Assembly: GCF_004770615.1 (NCBI RefSeq)
Contig: NZ_RQER01000004.1
Location: 1 to 64,000 of the forward strand
Length of the DNA stretch: 64,000 nt
Direction: 5' to 3'
Source: Leptospira langatensis
Lineage (GTDB): Bacteria; Spirochaetota; Leptospiria; Leptospirales; Leptospiraceae
Shown: positions 1 to 9,577 of the stretch, in pieces
Numbering within the stretch: position 1 is the stretch's first letter
Layout: every line of letters starts with the position of its first letter
The notes under the pieces: generated by a model
Told to the model about the DNA's origin: nothing
What the model saw: only the letters and a program-made list of their open reading frames with translations
Database searches by the model: none
Translations under genes and position numbers: made by a program

Positions 1-4
1 CTCA

Positions 5-202
5 TCACCTTACATCAATCTCAGCTAATAAAAAATTTAATTTCTCATTCGCAGTTATTAAGTTGTAAAAGAACTGATTATTTGCCTCAGCGAACCTATG
101 TTTTTGAAGGAGAAGGTCTCCGTCTTTTGGACTCGCTTTAGCCTTGCCGGCGATCTCCCATACGGAAAAGGCCGTAAAAACCAATGTAGGGAATTGAGCC
201 AC
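5..202 (-). CDS. short hypothetical ORF at window edge
   Basis: A complete 65-codon reading frame opens with GTG and ends just inside the left edge. I recognise no family. The composition is protein-like, with a hydrophobic start and a mixed-charge second half, but no Shine-Dalgarno sequence is visible before the GTG. It could be a small cytoplasmic protein, the remnant of a larger gene, or a chance frame. It lies downstream of the AraC gene on the same strand. Confidence 0.2.
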   Translation of the reverse strand: MAQFPTLVFTAFSVWEIAGKAKASPKDGDLLLQKHRFAEANNQFFYNLITANEKLNFLLAEIDVR

Positions 203-318
203 CCGGTCAATGAAAAAGTAAAGAAAATCACTTTCATTTCTTGAAAATTTTACTGCCGAAACTTTTAAGCAAAGATAGTAATCTGCCCTTCTGCGAGCCT
301 CTTATCGAATCGAATAAC

Positions 319-1245
319 TCATCTGACTCGAATTTCTTTTTTCAAAAATTCCCCAGGCGTTACTTCGTATTGCTCCTGAAAAGCTCGTATAAAATGCGAA
401 ATATTTTCATAACCGATAGAGAGAGCAACATCCGTAACACTCGCTCCTCCGTTCTCCAACAGTTCTTTTGCTTTCTTCATCCGCTGAATGGTCAGCCATT
501 TTTTAGGACTAAGTCCATAGATTTTTTTAAAGTCTCTCTGAAACGACGAAATGCTTCTGCCAGTAAGTATGGAATAATCTTCGATAGAGAGACGTTTATC
601 GAAATTTTTTTCCATAAACGTTTTTAAATCCCTATGCTTGTTTTGAGTAACTTGAAAAAGCCAGTCGAAGAAGGTTCCAGTCTTATCGGAGCTTGATGCA
701 ATTTGCAAGGCCTCCAAGAGTTTGATTCTTAATAGGTCTTCTGTTCTCGGGGAAACGCTCTGAAACAACGGTTTTAAATTTTCTGCATAGAGTTTGAGCC
801 CAGTCCCGTAATGCAGTCGAAAAATATCAGCAGGCTCTCCTGAAGAGAGACGAATTTTTTTAGTAGTTAGAAATTCCTCTATAATGGTATCCGGAAAAAA
901 GAAAAGATAACTTTCAAAATCTCCTCCGCCTTTTACCGGAAGTAGATCCGAAATCATGTATAGATCTGGCGGCAAAAAAACCGCCTCCCCTTCTCGGATC
1001 TCGAAAAAATCTCCGTCGTAAGAAGTGACTCTTTTTGTTCCCCTACAGACGATAGTAAGCGAGGCGGCTCTAGAAAAGACCTCTTGGTCCGGCAACAGCT
1101 CTGTAACCTTTTTATATACAATTGCCGAATTACTTTTTTTCCCGAAAGCTATCGTTTCCACATTAGGCATGCTTAAAAGTATATTCGGGACGATCTTTAA
1201 AGAAGAAGGAGTCCGAGATTGAATTAAAGGTTTATCAATTTTCAT
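319..1245 (-). CDS. AraC family transcriptional regulator
   Basis: A 308-residue regulator. The N-terminal ~190 residues form a cupin-like sensing part typical of AraC proteins that sense small molecules. The C-terminal ~100 residues carry the double helix-turn-helix: RLSIEDYSILTGRSISSFQR is the first HTH, and the second follows through ASVTDVALSIGYENISHFIR and ends in the family's usual F-x-x-x-P-x-x-F pattern (YEVTPGEFLKK). The frame is open 28 codons further upstream, but that would overlap the preceding dehydrogenase. The ATG at 1245 has a GGGGAG about 9 bases ahead and leaves a 28-bp gap. It probably shares a transcript with the dehydrogenase and may control it; the ligand is unknown. 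Confidence 0.9.
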   Translation of the reverse strand: MKIDKPLIQSRTPSSLKIVPNILLSMPNVETIAFGKKSNSAIVYKKVTELLPDQEVFSRAASLTIVCRGTKRVTSYDGDFFEIREGEAVFLPPDLYMISDLLPVKGGGDFESYLFFFPDTIIEEFLTTKKIRLSSGEPADIFRLHYGTGLKLYAENLKPLFQSVSPRTEDLLRIKLLEALQIASSSDKTGTFFDWLFQVTQNKHRDLKTFMEKNFDKRLSIEDYSILTGRSISSFQRDFKKIYGLSPKKWLTIQRMKKAKELLENGGASVTDVALSIGYENISHFIRAFQEQYEVTPGEFLKKEIRVR

Positions 1246-1273
1246 TTTATCCAGACTCCCCGTTTTTCTTCCG

Positions 1274-1987
1274 TTACATCGAAGCGAATTGTTTTTCAAT
1301 CTGTTTATGATCCTTCTTCCAAGCATCATAAACAGATTCAGACATAGGATCAGGAAAAACGTCTTCCTTTTCGGATTCCAATCCGGCGAGTATAGAATTT
1401 GCTACGTCTTTCGGACTCGTTTTTGCTATATCAACAGCTGATATCATATCCGTATCTACAGGCCCCGGAAAAACGTTCAACACTCGTATGCCTTTATCCT
1501 TTAAGGTAGCCCGCAGAGAAAGGCACATGGACCAAGCCGCGGCCTTAGATGCGTTATACACTGAAAATACGGGCATACTTGCAAAGGAAAGAATGCTTAG
1601 AATATTCACCATTGCACCACCCGTATTCTTTTCGATAATTGGTGCGAAGGCTTTGGCCATTTTCCACATTCCAAATAGATTCACCGAAAAGTTTCGCTGG
1701 AACTGTTCTTCGGACGCGTTAATAATGTCTACAAAGTCAACGACTCCTGCATTATTCACGAGTAAATTCACATCCCCTGCTTTTCCAACCAATGCATCGA
1801 TTTGTTTTTGATCGGTTACATCCAATTCGACATGAATAACCCTATCGTTCATCGGTTTTTTCCCGTCCCAAGTCCGAGCAGCAGCGTAAACTTTTTTTGC
1901 ACCGTTTGCCACTAGACTCTCTACGATCGCTTTTCCTATTCCTCGATTGGATCCAGTGACTAGCGCAACTGATTGATTTATTTTCAT
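1274..1987 (-). CDS. short-chain dehydrogenase/reductase (SDR)
   Basis: A 237-residue classical SDR, an NAD(P)-dependent oxidoreductase of the Rossmann fold. The cofactor-binding motif TGSNRGIG lies at residues 11-18, NNAG at 78-81, and the catalytic Tyr144-x-x-x-Lys148 in YNASK, with a Ser at about 131-134. The ~237-residue length is normal for the family. No signal peptide is visible, so it should be cytoplasmic. The substrate cannot be read from the sequence. It lies directly upstream of the AraC gene on the same strand and is probably its partner or target. Confidence 0.93.
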   Translation of the reverse strand: MKINQSVALVTGSNRGIGKAIVESLVANGAKKVYAAARTWDGKKPMNDRVIHVELDVTDQKQIDALVGKAGDVNLLVNNAGVVDFVDIINASEEQFQRNFSVNLFGMWKMAKAFAPIIEKNTGGAMVNILSILSFASMPVFSVYNASKAAAWSMCLSLRATLKDKGIRVLNVFPGPVDTDMISAVDIAKTSPKDVANSILAGLESEKEDVFPDPMSESVYDAWKKDHKQIEKQFASM

Positions 1988-2163
1988 CTGTTCTCCTAAT
2001 AGCAGTCGACTTATTCCTAAGAGTTAGAAAGTGAATAAGCACTACTAAATGTTCGAATAGAAATTAACTCTTATTTCTCCGTCTTGCTAACCGGAACAGG
2101 TATGAAATAGTCGAAATCGGTCAAAATAGAAAAAATATTACAAGAAAATAGGATCTCTGCGAT

Positions 2164-2868
2164 TCACATCTCTTCTTCCGGATCAACCGAATAGTTTTCG
2201 CCGATCGAAAACGCACAAATGCGAGATAAGTGAGTATACGACAAGCCAGTCTCCTCGGCCCAAACATTGAATTGTTTTTGAATTGCGGATAGATCTTTTT
2301 TGGATTTTCCCGTGGAGGACAAAGGAAGACCTATATCACGCAAACATAATATAACATCTGAAGATAAAATAAAGGAATCCCTTCCGATAAAACGCAAGAA
2401 ATACTGACCAGTGTTTCCACCCAATCTGGATCCATGTTTGGAAAGAAAATCCAAAAGCCCGATCTGATCTTGGATCGGCCAATCCGTCAGAAATTTTCCG
2501 AAACTACCATGTTCCCGGGCAATATCCACGACAAACTGTGCATTCTTTCTGACTGATGAAATCTTTTGCGCGTTGCGAATGATCTTCTCATCCGATTCTA
2601 AGGCGTCCCAAAACCGATTCGGCTGTTTAAGTAATTTTGCAGGGTCGAATCCTAAGAACGCCTCTTCGAATCCGGGCCATTTATTTTCCACAACCTTCCA
2701 AACAAAGCCGGCCGAAAAGATCCGCTTTGACATTTCGCTGAGCACTCGATCATCGGAGAGACGAGCGAGTTTGCTTTTAGGACTTACTTTGGGAAGAAGG
2801 GATTGTAGAACCTTCTCCCCGCCTTTTCTTTTGGCTGCTCGTTTTTGGATCTTGTCAAAAGAGATCAT
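2164..2868 (-). CDS. DNA-3-methyladenine glycosylase I-like protein
   Basis: A 234-residue protein resembling the Tag (DNA-3-methyladenine glycosylase I) branch of the helix-hairpin-helix DNA glycosylases, which remove alkylated adenine in base-excision repair. The recognisable stretch is the family block around residues 50-75 (IFSAGFVWKVVENKWPGFEE), followed by the helical core with a glycine-rich turn near residue 148 (GSRLGGNTG). The zinc-ligand Cys/His set of E. coli Tag is not evident, so it may belong to a divergent Tag-like group. Start ATG at 2868. It is a single gene on its strand. Confidence 0.75.
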   Translation of the reverse strand: MISFDKIQKRAAKRKGGEKVLQSLLPKVSPKSKLARLSDDRVLSEMSKRIFSAGFVWKVVENKWPGFEEAFLGFDPAKLLKQPNRFWDALESDEKIIRNAQKISSVRKNAQFVVDIAREHGSFGKFLTDWPIQDQIGLLDFLSKHGSRLGGNTGQYFLRFIGRDSFILSSDVILCLRDIGLPLSSTGKSKKDLSAIQKQFNVWAEETGLSYTHLSRICAFSIGENYSVDPEEEM

Positions 2869-3065
2869 TCATACTCCTAAACACAAACGATACGTTCATA
2901 AAAGAAGATATCAGTGAAAAGAATGAATTTCCTTAGTAAAGGAAAAATCAAATTTGATCTGCCTTTCAAAGATGAACTTTAAGATTCTTCAATATTGCTG
3001 CCATTATGCTACTCACATACTTGCAAGAATGCTTGGCCGCCAAAAGTATAAGAATGAGAATATGA

Positions 3066-3210
3066 GTTCCTACAAGTTGACATGAGAAGTTCCTACAGGA
3101 ACGGAGGAGGGAAAATTTTCCCCTTGCAAAGAATGTGATTTTGTGATATAGCAAGCGCTTGCTCCCACGGGCCACTCCCCCCACCCAAGCCCCGGGTGGG
3201 GGCGCCCTTT
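3066..3210. repeat. interspersed repeat copy R1 in a long intergenic gap
   Basis: The gap from 2869 to 3288 holds no convincing gene. It contains GTTCCTACAA at 3066 and the palindrome GTTCCTACAGGAAC at 3090-3103. It then has a block (TGATATAGC near 3144, CCCACGGGCCACTCCCCCC from 3164) followed by a perfect 9-bp hairpin, CCCCCACCC with GGGTGGGGG. The same block recurs near 44570-44640, so this is a dispersed element rather than a local promoter. It could act as a transcription terminator or RNA structure in front of the kinase gene. Confidence 0.6.
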
Positions 3211-3288
3211 ATCTCGCCTAACAAAGAGTTCCCACACTCTTTTGGAATTGACCTTCTCGCCGAGTCTTCTACTTTTTCATGTACTCGT

Positions 3289-5607
3289 ATGCCGAAGAAA
3301 AAACTTTCGGGGTTCCTATTTCTCTTGGTCTTACTGAGTTGTAATACATCTCGGAGCGAACACCAAACCCCATCCGCAATAAACGGGACCTTAGACCTCA
3401 GAAACTGGGACTTCTCCAGCGAAAAGATCCCTTCGCTCTCTGGCGAATGGCGTTTCTATTGGAAAGAATTTCTGCCCAAAAATTCAGAAGAAGGCTCCGC
3501 CCCTATCTTAGTAAATGCACCGAGCGTTTGGAACTCCATCCAAGTAGAAGGACAAGAAATCGGCTCCCATGGATTCGCCACATATCGACTGCAAATCCTA
3601 TTACCCGAATCGGCGGATCCATTTTACCTTAGAATCCCCGACCAAGGAACCGCATACGAACTCCATGCGAATGGAAAACTACTTACGAGTGCGGGCAAGG
3701 TAGGAAAAACCAAATCGGAAACAATCCCGAACTTCAAACATCATATCGCAGAGCTACCCAAATCCCAGGCCGTGGATATGATCCTATATATATCAAATTT
3801 TCATAATAGATGGGGAGGCTATTGGTATCCGATCCAGATCGGGACATTCGATACGATACTCTCGGCAAAAGAACGCGCCTCTATACTGACCTTCATATTA
3901 GCCACTGCGGAAGGGGTCATGGCTATCTTTAATTTTGTCTTATTCTCATTCAGAAAAAAAGACAGAAGTCCCCTCTTTTTAGGAATACATAGTGCCTTGA
4001 TCTTTATCCGAACCCTGACATCGGACACTCGAGCCAGTTATGATCTATTTCCTTATTTGCCTTGGGAATTCCTATATAGATTAGAATATCTGTCTATTTA
4101 TCTTACGAGCCCTTGTTTACTAGCGTTCATGAATGAGACGGTTCGTTCCGTTTTTTGGAAGAAATACGGTCAGTACATAATGCTGCCATATTATGCCTCT
4201 TCTTTACTTGTGATCTTTTCTCCGAATCAAATATTTACCCTGACCTTAGTTCCATTAGAGATCTATAATTTTCTAATCCCGGCCCCATTGTGGCTATTTC
4301 TTTTGGTCAAATCGGTTTGGTCGAAGACGGAAGATGCCGCTCTACTCCTCATCGGATTCGCAGGCGTAAACATCACCATAATAAACGATATATTATACCA
4401 GCACTATATAGTGAACACGGGTTATACGATCCCATACGGAGAATTAATCCTACTATTTACTTACTCAACTGTGGTCGCTAAAAAATCTTCTCTCTCCTTT
4501 GTCCGATCCGAAGGCTTATCTGAGAGATTGAAAATCCTGATCTCCTCCACACAAAGGATCATGTTATCTACTTCAGTTCAGTCTGCTTCTCAAGTTGCTT
4601 TAAATGATCTAAGCCTTTTTCTAGGATTTCTTCCTGATCATGCTTCTATGTATTTTCCGGAGAAGGACTCGTCCTCTTGGAAACGTTTTTTATTCCGGGA
4701 AGAAGCTGACCAAATAGAAGAAGGAAGATCAGAAGGTCCATTAAGTCCTCTATCAGAATCGGTTTTATCTTCTGTAGCATCGCCCAGCTTTATAGAGGAT
4801 CGGATCATTCTTCCCATCAAAAGGGACGAGAGGACCTTCGCTCTCTTAGAGCTACCGATCCGAAATTCGGATTACTTAAGCAAAGAAGCGGATCTGATCG
4901 AAGGGATCTCCTATGCTTTAGCCTTATCCATCCAGAATTTGATCCGCTTAGACAGAGAAAAGTTAGCCGTAATCGGAGAACTTGCCGCTCAGATCGTGCA
5001 CGATATAGGTCACCACACATTCCTACTTCAAAATCTTCTTAACAATATCATCCAAAACGCAGCCCAAAATCCAAGAGCAATGCTCGATCAGGCCAAAAGA
5101 GAAACGGATGCTTTGACGAATCTCTCGGTGGATATCCTAGAATTCGCAAAGAACAAGATCCTATTAGAATTGAAAGAAGTGAATTTGGAAGAATTCCTTT
5201 CCGAGATCAAGAAGGATCTAGAGTTATTCTTTCAAGAGAAGAATATAGATCTACTGATTCAATCCGATCCTATCGAGAAGATCTGGATCGATCCGATGAG
5301 GATCCGAAGAATGATCTTGAACCTCGCAAAGAATGCCGACGAGGCTATGGGAGGAAAAGGGATCTTTTCGATCCGAGTCGCAAAAGAATCCGGTTGTATC
5401 TACATGATCTTCGAAGATAACGGTCCCGGGATCAGCGAAGAAGCAAAACTTTCTCTATATGAACCATTGCTGAAAAGTAAAAAGCCGAAGGGAGCTGGCT
5501 TAGGTCTTTCTATCGTTCGAAAGATCGTGCTCGCGCATGGAGGAGAGATCCTAGTGGATTCGGAACCTGGAAAAGGCAGTAGGTTCACGGTCCTTCTACC
5601 CGAATAG
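3289..5607 (+). CDS. 7TM-DISM sensor histidine kinase (lipobox at N-terminus)
   Basis: A 772-residue membrane sensor kinase starting at ATG 3289. The frame is open 31 codons further upstream, but a signal sequence begins at this Met. Layout: hydrophobic leader with a lipobox-like LLSC, an extracytoplasmic beta-sandwich of the 7TMR-DISM type (~30-190), about seven membrane helices (~195-400), a linker that may be GAF-like, and a kinase core. The H-box is around His571 in QIVHDIGHH, the N-box around 682 (NLAKNADEAM), then G1 (DNGPGI, ~711) and G2 (GAGLGLSIV, ~735). It converges with the response regulator gene 3 bp away, probably its partner. The stimulus is unknown. Confidence 0.9.
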   Translation: MPKKKLSGFLFLLVLLSCNTSRSEHQTPSAINGTLDLRNWDFSSEKIPSLSGEWRFYWKEFLPKNSEEGSAPILVNAPSVWNSIQVEGQEIGSHGFATYRLQILLPESADPFYLRIPDQGTAYELHANGKLLTSAGKVGKTKSETIPNFKHHIAELPKSQAVDMILYISNFHNRWGGYWYPIQIGTFDTILSAKERASILTFILATAEGVMAIFNFVLFSFRKKDRSPLFLGIHSALIFIRTLTSDTRASYDLFPYLPWEFLYRLEYLSIYLTSPCLLAFMNETVRSVFWKKYGQYIMLPYYASSLLVIFSPNQIFTLTLVPLEIYNFLIPAPLWLFLLVKSVWSKTEDAALLLIGFAGVNITIINDILYQHYIVNTGYTIPYGELILLFTYSTVVAKKSSLSFVRSEGLSERLKILISSTQRIMLSTSVQSASQVALNDLSLFLGFLPDHASMYFPEKDSSSWKRFLFREEADQIEEGRSEGPLSPLSESVLSSVASPSFIEDRIILPIKRDERTFALLELPIRNSDYLSKEADLIEGISYALALSIQNLIRLDREKLAVIGELAAQIVHDIGHHTFLLQNLLNNIIQNAAQNPRAMLDQAKRETDALTNLSVDILEFAKNKILLELKEVNLEEFLSEIKKDLELFFQEKNIDLLIQSDPIEKIWIDPMRIRRMILNLAKNADEAMGGKGIFSIRVAKESGCIYMIFEDNGPGISEEAKLSLYEPLLKSKKPKGAGLGLSIVRKIVLAHGGEILVDSEPGKGSRFTVLLPE

Positions 5608-5610
5608 GGA

Positions 5611-6273
5611 TCAGTAGATTATGCCCTGGTTTATAGAAAGGCCACTCTCCCTTAAGCGAATAATGATCTGACCCAACTCCACTGCATTTTTGATCTGCAA
5701 TTTTCTCATGATCTCACCTCGATGAGACTCTACAGTGCGAATGCTGATCCCAAACTCCTCGCCGATCTCTCGATTCATTTTTCCATTTGCGAGAAGTTCC
5801 AGGATCTCCAGTTCTCTTTTGGTCAGTAATTTTATCTTTCCATGCACATTTGCGAGAAAATCACTTTTAGGAACCAAAGGCTCGGCTTGATTCGGAAATA
5901 CCTTCTCTCCATTTAATACTTTCTTAATGGACTCGAGAATATTCTGCATGGACTCGGATTTTAGGATATACCCTTCCGCTCCGGACTGAAACGCTTTTTG
6001 CAAGTAGGCCCAGTCACGATGCATGGTCAGAAAGATCACTTTTAATTCGGAAAACTTCCTCTTGATCGAATCTAATTCCTCAATCCCATTTTCGTCGGAG
6101 AGAGAAATATCGCAGACCATCAAGTCAGCCTTCTTAAAATCCATAGATCGTATAGCTGCTTGGATAGAACCTGCTTCGCCTACAAAAACCAAACTAGGAT
6201 CGTTCTGGATCTCCACGCGGAGTCCAGTGCGGATCAAAGGATGATCGTCTACTATAAAGATCCTATTTTTCAA
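5611..6273 (-). CDS. NarL/LuxR-type response regulator
   Basis: A 220-residue two-component regulator. The receiver domain (~1-120) has the acidic pair Asp9-Asp10, phosphoacceptor Asp55 in VCDISLSD, and a Lys in the LKSES motif. The C-terminal LuxR/GerE helix-turn-helix (~150-215) reads LTKRELEILELLANGKMNRE followed by RTVESHRGEIMRKL. It should bind DNA as a dimer once phosphorylated. It ends tail-to-tail with the 7TM histidine kinase gene, so the two are a likely pair although transcribed convergently. Its targets are not shown here. Confidence 0.93.
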   Translation of the reverse strand: MKNRIFIVDDHPLIRTGLRVEIQNDPSLVFVGEAGSIQAAIRSMDFKKADLMVCDISLSDENGIEELDSIKRKFSELKVIFLTMHRDWAYLQKAFQSGAEGYILKSESMQNILESIKKVLNGEKVFPNQAEPLVPKSDFLANVHGKIKLLTKRELEILELLANGKMNREIGEEFGISIRTVESHRGEIMRKLQIKNAVELGQIIIRLRESGLSINQGIIY

Positions 6274-6365
6274 CTCTTACTTCCGAATCGATATGTTTCG
6301 AATTTCAAATGATAAACAAACCTTGGACCTCTTAACCCAGAAAGGAAAGAAGAAAATCCTATCTT

Positions 6366-7352
6366 TCAATTATCCTGAAAGATTGCGTCTTCCACATTAT
6401 AAGATCCGAAGCCAGGTAAAGTACAGGTCCCTTCTGCGTAGCCAACGTCGAAACCGAAGCCGGTTGAATCTATATAATAGCTTCTAGTAACAATCCCGCC
6501 GGAGGTTGGATACGTACAACGCCCCGTTCTAGTTCGATCAGGCACAGCATTATTCTGATCAAAACAATTATGATTACTAGGAGTGCTAGCTCCCGACATG
6601 AAATCATAACAACGATAATACGTCATTATCTCATTCGTCGTATGAACTCCGGCTATAATTCCGTCCGCTATCTGAATCACATTCTTCGTTCTCAAACCCG
6701 AAACATATCGGATCTCTATGATATGTTGCCCGGTAGAGGAAATGTTATATTTCTTAAATTCCGTATCCGAAGCGGAACTCTGCGCAATCGCAACAGGACT
6801 GGAGTTCGCATTGTCAAGGTAATATAAGTCTACGTTAGTAAACGAATATCCGAACACATTGAAAAGATGGTCTCCTGAAACACTAGAAGTAAACGAGTAG
6901 AAATTACTAATATCGGAAGAAGAGATAAAATTGCTATAACCATGAGGTTGCCCGATCGGGATCTCCACGAGAGAACGATACCGGACCGTCTTCGTCATAA
7001 AAGGTGTGCCGTTCTGTAATACGATCATGGTCGCATTCTTATTTTGGTTCACTCCTGGAAGTGTGGGCATCGTAAATTGCAAAGTAGTCGGATCGTTGAA
7101 TGCTAAACCGGTAGCCGCTACGCCATCTATGCTGATCGAATAATCGGATGCAGTGCCAGTGAAATTGTCGTCCGTTATCGTATTTGCAGATCCCGGAAAA
7201 CCTAACGTAAAGTACAGATCGGCAGGAGGATCCAACTGGGAAAGAGTCAGAGCAAACAGTATGCTATTGGAACTACTCCCTCCTCCGGTGCAAAAAGTGA
7301 GCGAGAGCACCATTGATACGAACAAAGTGAATATTTGCTTTTTCTGTTTCAT
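6366..7352 (-). CDS. putative lipoprotein with Ig/IPT-like N-terminal region
   Basis: A 328-residue exported protein. The N-terminus is a basic start, a hydrophobic stretch and LSLTFC, a loose spirochaetal lipobox with lipidated Cys at about 21, then a Gly/Ser tether. The next ~100 residues, rich in Asp/Thr/Gly and containing the pattern ADLYFTLGFPGSANTITDDN, resemble an Ig-like or IPT/TIG-type beta-sandwich. The central part looks like a beta-rich binding domain (SSSDISNFYSFTSS). Four Cys in the last ~90 residues could form disulfides. I do not recognise the family; it is probably surface or periplasmic. Confidence 0.7.
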   Translation of the reverse strand: MKQKKQIFTLFVSMVLSLTFCTGGGSSSNSILFALTLSQLDPPADLYFTLGFPGSANTITDDNFTGTASDYSISIDGVAATGLAFNDPTTLQFTMPTLPGVNQNKNATMIVLQNGTPFMTKTVRYRSLVEIPIGQPHGYSNFISSSDISNFYSFTSSVSGDHLFNVFGYSFTNVDLYYLDNANSSPVAIAQSSASDTEFKKYNISSTGQHIIEIRYVSGLRTKNVIQIADGIIAGVHTTNEIMTYYRCYDFMSGASTPSNHNCFDQNNAVPDRTRTGRCTYPTSGGIVTRSYYIDSTGFGFDVGYAEGTCTLPGFGSYNVEDAIFQDN

Positions 7353-7510
7353 ATAATTTCAAATCCAAACTGCTTTAATTGGCGAATTATATGTGAAATA
7401 ATCTTTCTTGTATATGAGCGGAAGTACGCGCAAATAGGAGCGAATTCCGTATTTATACGGATCGCCTTATTCGAATTGACCCTCATTAAAATCGTCAGAA
7501 CGTTGGTCGT

Positions 7511-7966
7511 ATGGCACTCTCGATCCTGAATCGGGTCTTTATTCTGGTCCTTACCCTTCTATTCGGTGCCCAATCTGTTCATTCTGCCTTCTTAGCTGTG
7601 GATCTGGAAAATATGATCTGCACTTGCAATCATGGTTCTACTCAGGAAAATCATTCAGCAAGTCCTGAAGATGCTTTTTTCAAGAAGGAGGGAGATTCTA
7701 AGTTAAGTCATTCTTCTTCTATTCATAAAGCTTCTAAACTGCCGAGTTGTCATTCTTCTACGGATAAAACGGATGTTCATACCTGCCCTTGCAAAAAACA
7801 CGATAAATCCTCTCGCGCAAGGATCTCCAGCTCCACGTATATTAAAGAAATTGTATATTTGAGATTAAACCCGGATTATTCCGAGTCGGACCCATTTATA
7901 GATGCAAATTCCTCTTTAGCAAAAGGCTATCTTCCGAAATTCCTCAAACCACCCAAGACAAACTAA
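7511..7966 (+). CDS. small Cys/His-rich exported protein
   Basis: A 151-residue protein beginning with a hydrophobic helix (~7-30), either a signal peptide or a membrane anchor. The rest carries clustered Cys and His: CTCNHG near residue 37, LPSCHSS near 88, and HTCPCKKH near 100. These look like metal-binding motifs, though I know no family with this layout. It is the first gene of a co-directional series with a Met/His-tailed beta-propeller, a Met-rich barrel and CxxCH proteins, so a role in metal (perhaps copper) handling is plausible. Function is inferred only from composition and context. Confidence 0.6.
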   Translation: MALSILNRVFILVLTLLFGAQSVHSAFLAVDLENMICTCNHGSTQENHSASPEDAFFKKEGDSKLSHSSSIHKASKLPSCHSSTDKTDVHTCPCKKHDKSSRARISSSTYIKEIVYLRLNPDYSESDPFIDANSSLAKGYLPKFLKPPKTN

Positions 7967-8203
7967 CTCAGGCTAAAACTAGGATCCTTCCAAGATCCCA
8001 GTGAGGCTGGCGATTTACTTTCGCTTTTAGTTCCTTATGGATCCAGCCTCCGGCAAAGAATACCTACGGATCTTCGCTGAACCGACTGTTCCTTTGGGCC
8101 CGTTACAATAACGGACCGCTCTAGGTTCTTGCAAGTCCCCGATTCGATGCCTAGCCATATACCGGAACGAATTCGCAAAGAATGAAATACTCTGGTGAAT
8201 ATT
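7967..8203 (+). other. 237-bp gap with strong potential RNA hairpins
   Basis: No convincing gene is present. The stretch can fold when transcribed. GAGGCTGG at 8003-8010 pairs perfectly with CCAGCCTC at 8043-8050, and CCGTTA (8100-8105) pairs with TAACGG (8109-8114) around a 3-base loop. It ends in GGTGA, 5 bases before the ATG at 8204. It may be a structured leader of the downstream genes. It does not match a riboswitch class I can recognise by eye. Confidence 0.4.
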
Positions 8204-9577
8204 ATGTTAGTCAAACGGACGATTGTCTGTATTACATTTTTATTATTCATATCGAACTGCACCCTTTCCAAGGACGAAGGCTATAATCAAGGCGTAATGG
8301 CCTTGAATCTGTTTGCCGCGACACAAACCCAGGCAATCGCCTATGTCTCCAATGCGGGAAGCAGTTTCGGTGTAAATGCGTTAAGCACTACATTCGCAGG
8401 GGCGATGAATGTTTACGACCCTATCCAATCCTTAGGAATACCTACTGGTATACTCGCGACGGACGTGAGTTCGGGGCATATCCTTACTTCTATTCCCGGC
8501 AGCAATCGAGTGCAGGTCCTGGATGTTCGGAAATCGAACCCTATATTAAAAACCCTGAATGTAGGAACGAATCCTGGAATGCTTTTTGTAGATCCTGCGA
8601 ATACCGACCACAACTGGTTGATGAACGACGGGGATGGGACGGGAGCAGATCCTATTCTCTGTCCAAGCCAGCCTACAAAAGGATCCTTTACCGTGATCCA
8701 CGATAGTCCGGATCCTGTGATCCTAGCAAGCATCCATACTTCGATTTGCATCGGTTTGGGCCCCCACTCCGCGGCTTCTCAGACCAAGGCGCCATTTCTT
8801 GCAATGATCACGAACCAAGGTGATAACACGATCAGCGTTGTAGATAACGACGAAGATTCTCCTACATTCTTAAGTTCGAGCCTTCTGAATACGATCTCTC
8901 TCTCCAGCACCCCGAACGGTATCGTTTATTCCAAGTATACAAATAAGTTTTACACTTACTTAGCATCCGGTTCGGGTAGTATCGCAGTGATCGATCCGAC
9001 AGGCAACGGGAATACCGGTGCATTGGGAACGAGCATAAGCAATGTAGGGACAAAGTATTCAGTACTTAAGATCGACTCTTCAGGACGTTATCTGCTCCTT
9101 TCCGGGACGGATACTTCCACATCTCCGAACAAGGGATTATTACTTGGGATCGATCTGCATACTGGGACTTTAGGGAATCCGATCTCGGTCTCGAACTCCG
9201 GGTTTTCAGATATCCAAGAGACTCCGGACGGCAAACGACTGTTAGTTGCTTCTGCTTCTACGGATCCAAGCACTACGACGGATCAACTTTATGTATATAG
9301 TATTCAGAACCTACCGGATCTAAATCTGGTCAAAAGCGTTTCGGTTGGGAGCACAAATCAGCCCTATCGTACCTTCTCTTTGAATTCTTCGGGAACTTCT
9401 CTATTAGGAGTCTTTGTCCCGAATTATACGGATGGTACGATTACTGTTCTAAGCCCAGGTTTGGATCCGATCCAAACCTTTACTGTGGGAGGAAATCCTA
9501 CCTATACAACCGTATATTCGATGGGCGGTGGCTCTTCCATGGGCCACATGCATATGGGGGGAATGAATGGAATGTAG
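8204..9577 (+). CDS. beta-propeller lipoprotein with Met/His-rich C-terminal tail
   Basis: A 457-residue exported protein. The ATG at 8204 has GGTGA five bases ahead; an in-frame GTG at 8195 is the alternative. The leader ends in LFISNC, a lipobox. The body repeats blades of the YVTN/surface-layer beta-propeller type (for example TNQGDNTISVVDNDEDSP, GSGSIAVIDPTGNG). The last residues read SSMGHMHMGGMNGM, a methionine/histidine cluster typical of copper-binding tails. Its end overlaps the next gene by 11 bp, so the two are probably translated from one message. A role as a periplasmic or surface metal-binding or redox scaffold is inferred. Confidence 0.8.
   Translation: MLVKRTIVCITFLLFISNCTLSKDEGYNQGVMALNLFAATQTQAIAYVSNAGSSFGVNALSTTFAGAMNVYDPIQSLGIPTGILATDVSSGHILTSIPGSNRVQVLDVRKSNPILKTLNVGTNPGMLFVDPANTDHNWLMNDGDGTGADPILCPSQPTKGSFTVIHDSPDPVILASIHTSICIGLGPHSAASQTKAPFLAMITNQGDNTISVVDNDEDSPTFLSSSLLNTISLSSTPNGIVYSKYTNKFYTYLASGSGSIAVIDPTGNGNTGALGTSISNVGTKYSVLKIDSSGRYLLLSGTDTSTSPNKGLLLGIDLHTGTLGNPISVSNSGFSDIQETPDGKRLLVASASTDPSTTTDQLYVYSIQNLPDLNLVKSVSVGSTNQPYRTFSLNSSGTSLLGVFVPNYTDGTITVLSPGLDPIQTFTVGGNPTYTTVYSMGGGSSMGHMHMGGMNGM

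Noticed and set aside
8035..8271. A 78-codon minus-strand frame across the leader before the beta-propeller gene
   Set aside because: It overlaps the start of a clear signal-peptide gene and shows no family resemblance; the stretch is better explained as a structured leader.
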